Source: Xanthomonas sp. 10-10
Lineage (GTDB): Bacteria; Pseudomonadota; Gammaproteobacteria; Xanthomonadales; Xanthomonadaceae
Length of the DNA: 64,000 nucleotides
Direction of reading: 5' to 3'
Assembly: GCF_040182365.1 (NCBI RefSeq)
Contig: NZ_CP144460.1
Coordinates: forward strand, 3,782,001 to 3,846,000
Position numbers and translations under genes: made by a program. The notes below the pieces were generated by a model that searched no databases, was not told where the DNA came from, and saw nothing but the letters and a program-made list of their open reading frames with translations. This document shows positions 1 to 8,957 of the stretch, in pieces; position 1 is the first letter of the stretch; every line of letters starts with the position of its first letter.

Positions 1-150
1 TGTCTGGTCCTGAGTCTGCGCGGTGCGCGAGGCGGTCACCACCACTTCGTCCAGATCGATGGCGGCCTCGGCCTGGGCCAGGTTGGCCAGGCACAGCGAC
101 AATCCCGCGGCCAACACGGCGCGACATGGCAAAACGGAAGAAACGGACAT
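1..150 (-). CDS. btuB: TonB-dependent vitamin B12 receptor, N-terminal fragment
   Basis: Only the first 50 codons lie in the window; the gene runs off the left edge. The start ATG is at 148-150. The product begins with a signal peptide (hydrophobic run ending in a LAQA-type site near residue 28), followed by LDEVVVTAS, a BtuB-like TonB box for contact with TonB in the periplasm. The family imports cobalamins across the outer membrane. The assignment rests mainly on the cobalamin riboswitch directly upstream on the same strand, which makes a corrinoid receptor much more likely than another TonB substrate. The barrel and plug cannot be seen here, so substrate specificity is inferred. Confidence 0.8.
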   Translation of the reverse strand, partial: MSVSSVLPCRAVLAAGLSLCLANLAQAEAAIDLDEVVVTASRTAQTQDQT

Positions 151-267
151 CGACTGCTGCTCCTGGAACCGCGCCTACCCGCGCGGGGGCAATGGGGGTC
201 GGCAGGCGGCAACGGGCCAGGCATCCGGCGCGCAAGCACCAGATGCACAGGGCCACGCCCACCGCGT

Positions 268-470
268 GCCGGATCAATCCCTCAGGCCGGTCTCCGGGCT
301 TGCGAGCGGAAGCGGTCGCTTCCCGGATCCACGCCTTCCCATGCACAGCACAGTGGCTTTACCTGCGGACCCTTGTCTCGCCCACCGTTGCGGGGGCAGC
401 TCCGGACTTGCGCATCGCCCAAGGCGATGCGCGCACCGGATTCCCGTTTAAACCACCGGCCAGCCGGCAG
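268..470 (-). promoter_or_regulatory. cobalamin (AdoCbl) riboswitch
   Basis: Read on the minus strand, the conserved blocks occur in the right order: GGTTTAAACGGGAATCCGGTG (about 440-460), AGTCCGGAGCTGCCCCCGCA (about 390-410), AAGCCACTG near 351-360, a GGGAAGG block, and the terminal B12 box GCCCGGAGACCGGCCTG at 283-299. It lies about 120 nt upstream of the btuB start. By family precedent, binding of adenosylcobalamin would shut off translation or transcription of the receptor. Edges are approximate because the outer P1 stem was not folded. Confidence 0.95.
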
Positions 471-955
471 TCACCTCAGGGGCGCGCATGGTAGCAGGCG
501 CCTCCACGGTCTGCGACCACCGGCCAAGCCAAGCGCGTCGCCACGCGCCGGAATGGTGAATGCTGATGTCTTCTCCCCGGACATTGCCCGGTTTCATGAG
601 CAAGAAGCTGCCCCGAAGGATCGGATGAGGGGACGGAGCGCAGCCTCATGCAGCGTAGGGAAGTAGCACGTCGGGCTGATCCGCTGCCGAGCTTCATCGC
701 GCACATACGTGTGGGCTTTGTCCCCGTACCCTCACCCCTCGCTCCGCGCCCCAGCCCGCGCCAGCGGCGCGGGCGCTCCGAGGCTTGCGCGCCAATGGCG
801 CGCAAGCCGTGCCTCATCGCCCCGCGGGGAGAGGGGCTTGTTCCCTTCTCATATCGAAAGCCTGTTCCTTCTCCTATCGGGACATTGTTCCCCGTCATGG
901 GGAGAAGCTGGCGCGCAGCGCCGGATGAGGATGCGAGCGAAGCCTTATGTGCATC
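471..955. other. intergenic region, repeat-like segments, no gene
   Basis: No open frame here has the codon character of the neighbours. The part from about 720 to 955 contains GC-rich short inverted segments (for example around 752-800) and a phrase ending in GCCGGATGAGG that resembles the scattered intergenic repeat found again near 26057, 39623 and 45981. It probably holds the btuB promoter (near 471-650, minus strand) and transcript-end structures for metY. Confidence 0.5.
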
Positions 956-2242
956 TCACGCTCCCTGCAGCGCCTGCTCCAGATCGGCCAGCAGATCATC
1001 GATATGCTCGATCCCGATCGACAGCCGCACGGTGTCTTCGCTCACCCCGGCATGCTCCAGTTCGGCCGGGCCGAGCTGGCGATGGGTAGTGGACGCCGGG
1101 TGCGTCGCCAGTGACTTGGCATCGCCGATATTCACCAGCCGGGTGAACAGCTGCAATGCATCCAGAAACCGCGCACCGGCCGCGCGCCCGCCGGGCAGGC
1201 CGAAGGTCAGTACGCCCGAGCCGTGCCCGCCCAGGTACTTCTGCGCCAGCGCGTGCTCGGGGTGATCGGGCAGCGCCGCGTAATTGACCCAGGCAACGCG
1301 CGCATGCTGCTGCAGGTAGCGAGCAATCGCCAACGTGTTGGCGTTGATGCGCTCCATTCGCAGCGGCAAGGTTTCAATCCCTTGCAGTATCAGAAACGCA
1401 TTGAACGGCGACAACGCCGCGCCGGTATTGCGCAGCGGCACCACGCGTGCACGGCCGATGTAGGCAGCTTCGCCCAGCGCATCGGTATACACCACGCCGT
1501 GATAGCTCACGTCCGGTTCGTTGAGGCGCGTAAACCGTTGTTTGTGCGCTGCCCACGGAAAGCGGCCGCTATCCACGATCGCCCCGCCGATGCTGTTGCC
1601 GTGGCCTCCAAGATATTTGGTCAATGAATGCACCACGATGTCCGCACCGAATTCAATCGGGCGCAACAGCGATGGCGTGGCCACGGTGTTGTCCACGATC
1701 AACGGCACGCCGTGCGCATGCGCCACTGCCGCCACCGCCTCGATGTCGGTGATATTGCCGCGCGGATTGCCGATCGACTCGACGAACACCGCCTTGGTGC
1801 GCTCATCGATCAGGCCGGCAAACGCCTGCGGATCGCGATAATCGGCAAAGCGCGCGCTGATGCCGAACTGCGGCAAGGTATGCGCGAACAGATTGTAGGT
1901 GCCGCCATACAACGCACTGGAGGAGACGATGTTGTCGCCAGCCTCGGCGATGGTCTGGATCGCATAGGTCACCGCCGCCTGCCCCGACGCCAGCGCCAAC
2001 GCGCCGATGCCGCCTTCCAGCGCAGCCACGCGCTGCTCCAGCACGTCGTTGGTCGGGTTCATGATGCGGCTGTAGATATTGCCCTGCACCTTGAGGTCGA
2101 ACAGGTCCGCGCCATGCTGGGTATCGTCGAAGGCATAGGCAACGGTCTGGTAGATCGGCACCGCCACCGCGCGCGTGGTCGGATCGGGACGGTAGCCCCC
2201 ATGCACGGCGATGGTTTCGGGCTTCCACTGCGGATCGGTCAT
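956..2242 (-). CDS. metY: O-acetylhomoserine sulfhydrylase (MetY-type, PLP-dependent)
   Basis: The 428-residue protein belongs to the Cys/Met metabolism PLP enzyme family. It would make homocysteine from O-acetylhomoserine and sulfide in the cytosol. The ATG at 2240-2242 begins MTDPQWKPETIAVHGG, the usual family N-terminus; a longer frame upstream has no family character. The PLP lysine is K209 in VVHSLTKYLGGHG, and the substrate loop SRIMNPTNDVLEQR lies near residue 58. Length and motif order fit MetY better than the shorter MetB/MetC enzymes, although a succinyl-homoserine (MetZ-like) preference cannot be ruled out. It is transcribed alone, downstream of clpB on the same strand. The downstream ssu cluster suggests a wider sulfur-assimilation neighbourhood. 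Confidence 0.9.
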   Translation of the reverse strand: MTDPQWKPETIAVHGGYRPDPTTRAVAVPIYQTVAYAFDDTQHGADLFDLKVQGNIYSRIMNPTNDVLEQRVAALEGGIGALALASGQAAVTYAIQTIAEAGDNIVSSSALYGGTYNLFAHTLPQFGISARFADYRDPQAFAGLIDERTKAVFVESIGNPRGNITDIEAVAAVAHAHGVPLIVDNTVATPSLLRPIEFGADIVVHSLTKYLGGHGNSIGGAIVDSGRFPWAAHKQRFTRLNEPDVSYHGVVYTDALGEAAYIGRARVVPLRNTGAALSPFNAFLILQGIETLPLRMERINANTLAIARYLQQHARVAWVNYAALPDHPEHALAQKYLGGHGSGVLTFGLPGGRAAGARFLDALQLFTRLVNIGDAKSLATHPASTTHRQLGPAELEHAGVSEDTVRLSIGIEHIDDLLADLEQALQGA

Positions 2243-2375
2243 GGCGCGGCTCGCTCTGGGAAAGAGTGCCGACCATAGCCGGGACTGCAGGTGCGTTTGC
2301 AAACCAGCGGGAATGACCTCATGCCGCCGCGTTGTGAGCGCCAACGAATGCCCCGCATGCGCCATCCATTTACGC

Positions 2376-2405
2376 AAACGGGCACTGCCTGCGCAGTGCC
2401 CGTTG
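2376..2405 (-). terminator. hairpin downstream of clpB
   Basis: ACGGGCACTG (2378-2387) pairs perfectly with CAGTGCCCGT (2394-2403) across a 6-nt loop; one further A-T pair extends it. On the minus strand it starts about 40 nt after the clpB stop and is followed by a short TTTG run. The U-tract is weak, so it may act as an RNA 3'-end stabiliser as well. Confidence 0.6.
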
Positions 2406-2446
2406 CTTGCTTCAAGTTCTACCAGCGCTGCGGCCGGCGCCGCGTC

Positions 2447-5032
2447 TCAGCCCTTGGTGAACAGCAGCCGCCCACCTTCTGCACGCACGCGCACGGTGTC
2501 GCCGCTGAGATAGTGGCCGGAGAGGATCTGCTGGGCCAGCGGGTTCTCCACCTGCGACTGGATCGCGCGCTTGAGCGGGCGCGCGCCGTACACCGGATCG
2601 AAACCAACATTGCCGAGCAATTCCAGCGCTGCATCGTCCAGGTCCAGCTTGAGGCCGCGCTCGGACAGGCGTTTTTCCAGCCCATGCAACTGGATGCGCG
2701 CGATCGACTTGATCTGCGCCTTGTCCAGCGGGTGGAACACAACGATGTCATCCAGCCGGTTGATGAACTCCGGGCGGAAATGCGCCTGCACCACGCCCAT
2801 CACCGCCGCCTTCATCTGCGTATAGGCCTCGGCGCTGCCGTCGCCGGACAGCTCCTGGATCTGGTGCGAGCCCAGGTTGGAGGTCATCACGATGACGGTA
2901 TTGCGGAAGTCCACCGTGCGGCCCTGGCCATCGGTGAGGCGGCCGTCGTCGAGCACCTGCAGCAGGATGTTGAAGACATCGGCGTGCGCCTTTTCCACCT
3001 CGTCCAGCAGGATCAGCGAATACGGACGCCGACGCACCGCCTCGGTCAGATAGCCGCCCTCCTCATAGCCTACATAACCCGGAGGCGCACCGATCAGCCG
3101 CGAGACCGAATGCTTCTCCATGAACTCGCTCATGTCGATGCGGATCATCGCCTCGGTGCTGTCGAACAGGAAGTCCGCCAGCGCCTTGCACAACTCGGTT
3201 TTGCCCACGCCGGTGGGACCCAAGAACAGGAACGAGCCGCTCGGGCGATTGGGATCGGACAGGCCGGCACGCGAACGCCGCACCGCGTCGGAGACCACTT
3301 TGATTGCCTCGTTCTGGCCGACCACGCGCTGGTGCAGCTCGTCTTCCATGCGCAACAATTTGTCGCGCTCGCCTTCGAGCATCTTGTTGACCGGAATACC
3401 GGTCCAGCGCGACACCACCTCGGCGATTTCCTCGGCGGTCACGCGGTCCTGCACCAGCTTGAAGTCGTGATGCTCGACCTCGTTGGCCAGCAGCATCTGC
3501 TTTTCCAGCTGCGGCAGCACGCCGTACTGGATCTCGCTCATCTTGGCGTAGTCCTGGCGCCGTTGCGCGGCTTCCAGTTCCAGCTTGGCGTGCTCGATCT
3601 GCTCCTTGACCTTGGTGGTGCCCTGCAGCGCAGCCTTCTCCGAGGTCCACAACTCGTTGAGGTCGTAGAACTCGCGTTCGAGCTTGTCGATGTCGGTTTC
3701 CAGATCGGCCAGGCGCTGACGCGAGGCCTCGTCCTTTTCCTTCTTCAGCATCTCGCGCTGGATCTTGAGCTGGATCAGGCGGCGCTCCAGGCGGTCGAGT
3801 TCCTCCGGCTTGGAGTCGATCTCCATGCGGATGCGCGATGCCGCCTCGTCCATCAGATCGATGGCCTTGTCCGGCAACTGGCGGTCGGTGATGTAGCGGT
3901 TTGACAAGGTGGCGGCGGCGACGATCGCCGGGTCGGTGATCTCCACGCCGTGATGCACCGCGTAGCGTTCCTTCAGGCCGCGCAGGATCGCGATGGTGTC
4001 TTCCACCGTCGGTTCGCCCACGAACACCTTCTGGAAGCGGCGCTCCAGCGCGGCGTCCTTTTCGATGTACTTGCGGTATTCGTCCAGCGTGGTGGCGCCG
4101 ATGCAATGCAACTCGCCGCGCGCCAGCGCCGGCTTGAGCATGTTGCCGGCATCCATCGCGCCATCGGCCTTGCCGGCGCCCACCATGGTGTGCAGCTCGT
4201 CGATGAACAGTATGATCTGGCCTTCGTTCTTGGACAGGTCGCTGAGCACGGCTTTGAGGCGTTCTTCGAACTCGCCGCGGAACTTGGCACCGGCGATCAG
4301 CGCGCCCATGTCCAGCGACAGCACGCGCTTGCCGCGCAGGCCTTCGGGCACTTCGCCGTTGATGATGCGCTGGGCCAGGCCCTCGACAATGGCAGTCTTG
4401 CCCACGCCGGGTTCGCCGATCAGCACCGGGTTGTTCTTGGTGCGCCGCTGCAACACCTGGATGGTGCGGCGGATTTCTTCGTCGCGGCCGATCACCGGAT
4501 CGAGCTTGCCGCTCTCCGCACGCGCGGTCAGGTCGATGGTGTATTTCTCCAGCGCCTGGCGTTGTTCCTCGGCGTTTTCCGATTGCACGGTCTCGCCGCC
4601 GCGCAGCTTGTCGATGGCCGCCTCGATCTTCTTCTTGTCGCCGCCGGCCGCGCGCAGGGCCACACCCAGCGGGCTGGCATCGTCAGCGGCCGCCAGTACG
4701 AACCACTCGCTGGCGATGAAGGCATCGCCGTGCTGCTGGGCCAGCTTGTCGGTCTGGTTGAGCAGGCGGTTGAGATCGTTGCCGATCGACAGGTTGCCTT
4801 CCTGCCCCGACACCTTGGGCAGCGTGTCCAGCGCCTCGCCCAGCCGCTCGCGCAGCAACGGCACGTTGACGCCGGCCTGCGACAGCAGCGGGCGCGTGCT
4901 GCCGCCGCTCTGGTCGAGCAGCGCGGCGAGCACGTGCACCGGCTCGATGATGTTGTGGTCGCGGCCCACGGCCAGCGACTGCGCGTCGGCCAGTGCCTGC
5001 TGGAACCGCGAGGTGAGCTTGTCCATCCGCAT
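2447..5032 (-). CDS. clpB: ATP-dependent disaggregase ClpB
   Basis: The 861-residue Hsp100 chaperone is full length. Seen in order: the Clp N-domain (about 1-145), AAA+ module 1 with Walker [10 protein letters not shown] at 206-214, the long coiled-coil middle domain rich in charged residues (about 400-530), AAA+ module 2 with Walker [10 protein letters not shown] near 605, and a C-terminal D2 domain. It dissolves heat-damaged aggregates together with DnaK in the cytosol. The start at 5032 is favoured over the ATG two codons later because AGAGGA sits seven bases before it. A near-perfect sigma-32 promoter lies upstream, so it is expected to be heat-induced. Confidence 0.98.
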   Translation of the reverse strand: MRMDKLTSRFQQALADAQSLAVGRDHNIIEPVHVLAALLDQSGGSTRPLLSQAGVNVPLLRERLGEALDTLPKVSGQEGNLSIGNDLNRLLNQTDKLAQQHGDAFIASEWFVLAAADDASPLGVALRAAGGDKKKIEAAIDKLRGGETVQSENAEEQRQALEKYTIDLTARAESGKLDPVIGRDEEIRRTIQVLQRRTKNNPVLIGEPGVGKTAIVEGLAQRIINGEVPEGLRGKRVLSLDMGALIAGAKFRGEFEERLKAVLSDLSKNEGQIILFIDELHTMVGAGKADGAMDAGNMLKPALARGELHCIGATTLDEYRKYIEKDAALERRFQKVFVGEPTVEDTIAILRGLKERYAVHHGVEITDPAIVAAATLSNRYITDRQLPDKAIDLMDEAASRIRMEIDSKPEELDRLERRLIQLKIQREMLKKEKDEASRQRLADLETDIDKLEREFYDLNELWTSEKAALQGTTKVKEQIEHAKLELEAAQRRQDYAKMSEIQYGVLPQLEKQMLLANEVEHHDFKLVQDRVTAEEIAEVVSRWTGIPVNKMLEGERDKLLRMEDELHQRVVGQNEAIKVVSDAVRRSRAGLSDPNRPSGSFLFLGPTGVGKTELCKALADFLFDSTEAMIRIDMSEFMEKHSVSRLIGAPPGYVGYEEGGYLTEAVRRRPYSLILLDEVEKAHADVFNILLQVLDDGRLTDGQGRTVDFRNTVIVMTSNLGSHQIQELSGDGSAEAYTQMKAAVMGVVQAHFRPEFINRLDDIVVFHPLDKAQIKSIARIQLHGLEKRLSERGLKLDLDDAALELLGNVGFDPVYGARPLKRAIQSQVENPLAQQILSGHYLSGDTVRVRAEGGRLLFTKG

Positions 5033-5078
5033 GGGAAATCCTCTGAACGGGTGGCCGGCGACGCCGGCGATACCGTGC

Positions 5079-5106
5079 AGATGCGGCTGCCGTGCGGGGT
5101 TTCAAG
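5079..5106 (-). promoter_or_regulatory. sigma-32 (heat-shock) promoter of clpB
   Basis: On the minus strand, the -35 box CTTGAAA (5100-5106) matches the consensus exactly. A 13-bp spacer separates it from CCGCATCT (5079-5086), which matches the -10 consensus CCCCATNT at seven of eight positions. The predicted transcript start is near 5072, about 40 nt before the clpB ATG. This is pattern matching only. Confidence 0.85.
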
Positions 5107-5243
5107 GTGTGGCCGATGCCGCAAGTGCAGATGCGGGGCACCAAGCCCGGCGCACGCTGCCTGCTGTGGGGCTGCGCAATGTTGGCTCTGCGCGTTGGCA
5201 TTGGCATTGGCTTAGGGGCGGACCCAGGCCGACGACCCGCCCG

Positions 5244-6080
5244 CTAGACGATCCGCCGCAGCGGCACAGTGGCGTGCGTCGCACCGCCCTGCCCCGCACC
5301 GGCGTCCTCTGCGTCCTCGGCATCTTCAGTGGCCGCCGGCGCCGGCAGCTGTGCGGTCCCCAGCAGACGCGACAGCACCTGCGCCTGGATCGCGGCGAGC
5401 GCCGGCAAGCCGGGAGTGCGCGGGTGCGCTACCGGCACTGCCACATCCAGGCCGACCTGGCCGTGCTCGATCACCACGATGCGGTCGGCCAGCGCGCTGG
5501 CTTCGGCGACGTCATGGGTGACCAGCACCAGGGTGAAGCCATGCTGCCGCCACAGCTGCACGATCAGCTGCTGCATCTCGATGCGGGTCAGCGCATCCAG
5601 TGCGCCCAGCGGCTCGTCCAGCAGCAACAGCCGCGGCCGATGCACCAATGCGCGCGCCAGCGCCACGCGTTGCCGCTGCCCGCCGGACAGCGCCGCAGGC
5701 CAGTCACCGCCGCGCGTGCCCAGCCCCACCGCATCCAGCGCTGCCTGTGCCTGCGCGCGCCCGGCACGGCCCAGGCCGAGCGCCACATTGTCGATCACCC
5801 GTTTCCATGGCAGCAGCCGCGCATCCTGAAACATCAGCCGCACCGCATCGCGCCGGCGCGCCAGCGGCGCATCGCCACTGTCCAGGCGTCCGGCATCGGC
5901 ACTTTCGAGACCGGCGATGACTCGCAACAGCGTGCTCTTGCCGCAGCCGCTGCGACCGACCACGGCCACGCAGCTGCCTGCTGCAATCTCCAGATCGATG
6001 CCGCGCAATACATCGCTGCCGCCATAGCGCTTGACGATTCCACGCAGGCTCAGCGGCAGGCCGTTGCCTGGTGTGGTCAT
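5244..6080 (-). CDS. ssuB: sulfonate/nitrate-type ABC transporter ATPase (SsuB)
   Basis: A 278-residue ABC ATPase with Walker [10 protein letters not shown] (about 43-51), signature [15 protein letters not shown], Walker [13 protein letters not shown] and switch histidine in [10 protein letters not shown]. It would energise uptake of alkanesulfonates at the inner membrane with SsuC and SsuA. Its ATG at 6078-6080 overlaps the ssuC stop by four bases, so the two are translationally coupled; upstream in-frame codons are a shadow of ssuC. The C-terminal tail from about residue 225 is rich in A, D and E and is not conserved in the family. The sulfonate assignment comes from the flavin monooxygenase and SsuA-like protein in the same run of genes; taurine-type (TauB) specificity is possible. 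Confidence 0.9.
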   Translation of the reverse strand: MTTPGNGLPLSLRGIVKRYGGSDVLRGIDLEIAAGSCVAVVGRSGCGKSTLLRVIAGLESADAGRLDSGDAPLARRRDAVRLMFQDARLLPWKRVIDNVALGLGRAGRAQAQAALDAVGLGTRGGDWPAALSGGQRQRVALARALVHRPRLLLLDEPLGALDALTRIEMQQLIVQLWRQHGFTLVLVTHDVAEASALADRIVVIEHGQVGLDVAVPVAHPRTPGLPALAAIQAQVLSRLLGTAQLPAPAATEDAEDAEDAGAGQGGATHATVPLRRIV

Positions 6081-6871
6081 CGCGACACCTGCGCGCGCCG
6101 TTGCTGAGCCGGATGCCAGCCCAGCCACCAGGCCTCGAGCCCGCGTGCGGCCAGATCGGCAAGCTTGCCGAGCAGTGCATACAGCACGATCGCCACCACC
6201 ACGATGTCGGTCTGCAGGAACTCGCGCGCATTGGTTGCCAGGTAGCCGATGCCGGAACTGGCCGAGATGGTTTCGGCCACGATCAAGGTCAGCCACATCA
6301 GTCCCAAGGCAAAGCGCAGCCCGACCAGAATCGATGGCAGTGCGCCGGGCAGCAAGACATCGATGAACAACTGCGGCCCACGCAATCCGTAATTGCGCGC
6401 CATCTCGATCAACGCCGGGTCCACGCTGCGGATGCCGTGGTAGGTATTGAGATAGATCGGAAAAAAGGTACCCAGCGCCACCAGAAACAACTTGGCGCCC
6501 TCATCGATGCCGAACCACAGGATCACCAGCGGAATCAACGCCAGGTGCGGCACGTTGCGCAGCATCTGCAGGCTGCTGTCGAGTACGCGTTCGGCCACGC
6601 GCGACACGCCGGTCAACAGGCCCAACACCAGGCCGAGGCTGCCGCCGATGACCAGGCCCACGGCGGCGCGCCAACTGCTGATTGCCAGGTGCTGCCACAG
6701 CTCTCCGCTTTGCACGAGCGTGGCCGCCGCACGCAGCACCGCGTCCGGCGCCGGCAGGATGCGCTGCGGCAGCCAACCGATCGATGCCGCGCCCTGCCAT
6801 GCGGCCAGCACCGTCAATGGCAACAGCCACGGCAACAGCCGGTTGCCCCACCGCCATGCACGGGCGCTCAT
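6077..6871 (-). CDS. ssuC: sulfonate-type ABC transporter permease (SsuC)
   Basis: A 264-residue inner-membrane permease of the BPD_transp_1 family with about six hydrophobic segments and the EAA-type loop in the stretch [14 protein letters not shown]. Best start is the ATG at 6869-6871 ([14 protein letters not shown]), followed at once by a transmembrane segment; the 30 codons upstream are Arg/His-rich and look non-coding. It lies 49 nt after ssuA and overlaps ssuB by four bases, as expected of an operon encoding one transporter. Confidence 0.9.
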   Translation of the reverse strand: MSARAWRWGNRLLPWLLPLTVLAAWQGAASIGWLPQRILPAPDAVLRAAATLVQSGELWQHLAISSWRAAVGLVIGGSLGLVLGLLTGVSRVAERVLDSSLQMLRNVPHLALIPLVILWFGIDEGAKLFLVALGTFFPIYLNTYHGIRSVDPALIEMARNYGLRGPQLFIDVLLPGALPSILVGLRFALGLMWLTLIVAETISASSGIGYLATNAREFLQTDIVVVAIVLYALLGKLADLAARGLEAWWLGWHPAQQRRAQVSR

Positions 6872-6920
6872 TGCATCGCCCCCGTGGTGGCGGTGCGCAT
6901 CTGCGACGCAGCCACCCGCA

Positions 6921-7889
6921 TCACTTGCGTGCCGCTTGCGCGGCAACCGCGGCCGGCGCACGCCACACCGCCGGTGCCACCAGCACGCGCCTGGGCAATA
7001 AGCGCTGCGCGTAGAACAGATCGGCAGTGGCCTGCTGCGCCTTGATGACCTCGGCGCTGAGCGGCTGCACGCTGGCAGGCGGGCGATGCGCCAAGGTGCG
7101 CTCGACCACCGCAGGCGACAGCCCGCTCACCTGCGCCAGCACCTTGATGCTGCCGGCGCGGTCGCGTTCCAGCAGGCCGTCGGCCTGGTTGAGCGTGCCC
7201 ATCACTTGCTGCACGAACGGACCCCACGCCGTGGCATAGCGGCGCGAGGACAGAAAGAACCCGCCGGTCAACCCCAACCCCTCGCCGTTGGCGAACAGGC
7301 GCGCACTGCCATCCAGCGTCAAGGCCGAATACCACGGGTCCCAGATCGCCCACGCGTCCACCTGGCCGGCTGCAAACGCGGCGCGCGCATTGGCCGGCGA
7401 CAGGTACAGCGGCGTGATGTCGCGCAGACTCAGGCCGGACCTGGCCAACAACCGCAACAGCAGGTTATGCGCGCTGGACCCTTTTTGAAACGCGACCCGC
7501 TTGCCCTTGAGATCGGCCACGCGCCGCAGCGTGCTCTTGGCCGGCACCAGAACGGTCTCGGCCTTCGGCGTCGGCGGCACCCAGCCCACGTACAGCAGGT
7601 CGGCACCGGCCGCCTGCGCGAACAACGGCGGAATATCGCCAGCCCCGCCCAGATCGACGCTGCCCACGTTTAGGGCTTCCAGCAGTTGCGGCCCTGCGGG
7701 AAACTCCACCCAGCTGATCTTGGTGCGCGGGAAGCGCTGCTCCAGCAGGCGATGCTGCTTGGCCAGCACCAGGCTCGACACCGCTTTTTGGTAGCCGATG
7801 CGCAACTGTGCAGGCTCGGCCGCAGACGCGCACGGCAACCACGCGACACTCATCATCAGCATCAGCGCCCAGGCAATCAGCATGCGCAT
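6921..7889 (-). CDS. ssuA: aliphatic sulfonate substrate-binding protein (SsuA)
   Basis: A 322-residue periplasmic binding protein with a Sec signal peptide (hydrophobic run, cleavage after CASA near residue 23) followed by LRIGYQKAVSSLVLAKQ, typical of the SsuA/TauA fold. DLGGAGDIPPLFAQAAG and AWAIWDPWYSAL are family landmarks. The ATG at 7887-7889 is chosen because AGGAGA precedes it by six bases. An ATG at 7902-7904 overlaps the stop of the upstream reductase gene (ATGA) but lacks a ribosome site. It delivers substrate to SsuC/SsuB. Confidence 0.9.
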   Translation of the reverse strand: MRMLIAWALMLMMSVAWLPCASAAEPAQLRIGYQKAVSSLVLAKQHRLLEQRFPRTKISWVEFPAGPQLLEALNVGSVDLGGAGDIPPLFAQAAGADLLYVGWVPPTPKAETVLVPAKSTLRRVADLKGKRVAFQKGSSAHNLLLRLLARSGLSLRDITPLYLSPANARAAFAAGQVDAWAIWDPWYSALTLDGSARLFANGEGLGLTGGFFLSSRRYATAWGPFVQQVMGTLNQADGLLERDRAGSIKVLAQVSGLSPAVVERTLAHRPPASVQPLSAEVIKAQQATADLFYAQRLLPRRVLVAPAVWRAPAAVAAQAARK

Positions 7890-7900
7890 CGACGATCTCC

Positions 7901-8941
7901 TCATTGCCAATCGGTTGACGGTTTTTCCCACAGGTTGATGCCGCCCTCGACCGCAAAACGATCGATCTCGGCCAACTCTTCCGGGCTGAAACTCAGGTTC
8001 TGCAGTGCCGCGACGTTCTCGACCAATTGCGCCGGCCGGCTGGCACCCAGCAACGCCGAACTCACGCGCGCATCGCGCAGCACCCAGGCCAGTGCCAGCT
8101 GTGCAAGGCTTTGCCCGCGCTTCTGTGCAATGGCATGCAACCCACGTGCGCGTTGCAGGTTGTCGTCGGACAGATGCTCTGGCCGCAGCGATTGCCCACC
8201 GGGGCGATTGACGCGCGCATCGGCCGGCACGCCATCGAGATACTTGCCGGTGAGCAGGCCCTGCGCCAGCGGCGTGAATGCGATCACGCCGGCACCGATG
8301 TCTGCGGTAGTCTCCAGCAGCTCCAGCTCCGGCCAACGGTTGAACAAGTTGTAGGCCGGTTGGTGGATCAACAACGGCACCTTCCACTCGCGCAGCAGTG
8401 CCGCGATCTCGCGGGTGCGCGCCGCCGAATACGACGACACGCCCACGTACAGTGCCTTGCCCTGCTGCACCGCACTGGCCAATGCGCCTGCGGTCTCTTC
8501 CAGCGGCGTGTCCGCATCGAAGCGGTGCGAGTAGAAGATGTCCACATAGTCCACACCCAGCCGTTGCAGGCTCTGGTCCAGGCTGGACAACAGGTATTTG
8601 CGCGAGCTGCCGCCCTGCCCGTACGGGCCCGGCCACATGTCCCAGCCGGCCTTGGTGGAAATGATCAATTCATCGCGATACGGTTTGAAATCCTCGCGCA
8701 GCAAGCGGCCGAAGTTCAGCTCAGCGCTGCCATACGGCGGGCCGTAGTTGTTGGCCAGATCGAAATGGGTGATGCCCAGATCGAAGGCGGTGCGCAGCAA
8801 GTCGCGCTGCGTCTGGATCGGCGTGCTGTCGCCGAAGTTGTGCCACAGGCCCAGCGACAATGCGGGCAGGACAAGGCCGCTGCGGCCGACCCGGCGGTAG
8901 GCGATGCGGTCGTAGCGATCGGGATGTGCGAGATAGGTCAT
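7901..8941 (-). CDS. mgrA: aldo-keto reductase, YghZ/L-glyceraldehyde-3-phosphate reductase type
   Basis: The 346-residue NADPH-dependent reductase matches the E. coli YghZ pattern from end to end, including its length. Landmarks are LSLGLWHNFG, FDLANNYGPPYGSAE, STKAGWDMWPGPYGQGG, YVDIFYSH and LLIHQPAYN. The catalytic tetrad is D in FDLANNYG, Y in NNYG, K in STKAG and H in FYSHR. Family members reduce L-glyceraldehyde 3-phosphate and methylglyoxal. Here the gene sits inside a sulfonate-uptake operon, 16 nt after the monooxygenase gene. It may therefore reduce the aldehyde released when the monooxygenase cleaves a sulfonate; that role is inference. The start is the ATG at 8939-8941; upstream codons are a shadow. 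Confidence 0.88.
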   Translation of the reverse strand: MTYLAHPDRYDRIAYRRVGRSGLVLPALSLGLWHNFGDSTPIQTQRDLLRTAFDLGITHFDLANNYGPPYGSAELNFGRLLREDFKPYRDELIISTKAGWDMWPGPYGQGGSSRKYLLSSLDQSLQRLGVDYVDIFYSHRFDADTPLEETAGALASAVQQGKALYVGVSSYSAARTREIAALLREWKVPLLIHQPAYNLFNRWPELELLETTADIGAGVIAFTPLAQGLLTGKYLDGVPADARVNRPGGQSLRPEHLSDDNLQRARGLHAIAQKRGQSLAQLALAWVLRDARVSSALLGASRPAQLVENVAALQNLSFSPEELAEIDRFAVEGGINLWEKPSTDWQ

Positions 8942-8957
8942 GGGTCTGTCCGGTAGA

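Noticed and set aside
2243-2375. SAM riboswitch or S-box upstream of metY
   Set aside because: None of the conserved SAM-I or SAM-II blocks could be recognised in the leader.
2291-5215. Long plus-strand frames (537 and 421 codons) opposite clpB
   Set aside because: Shadows of clpB with His/Gln/Arg-rich, family-less translations.
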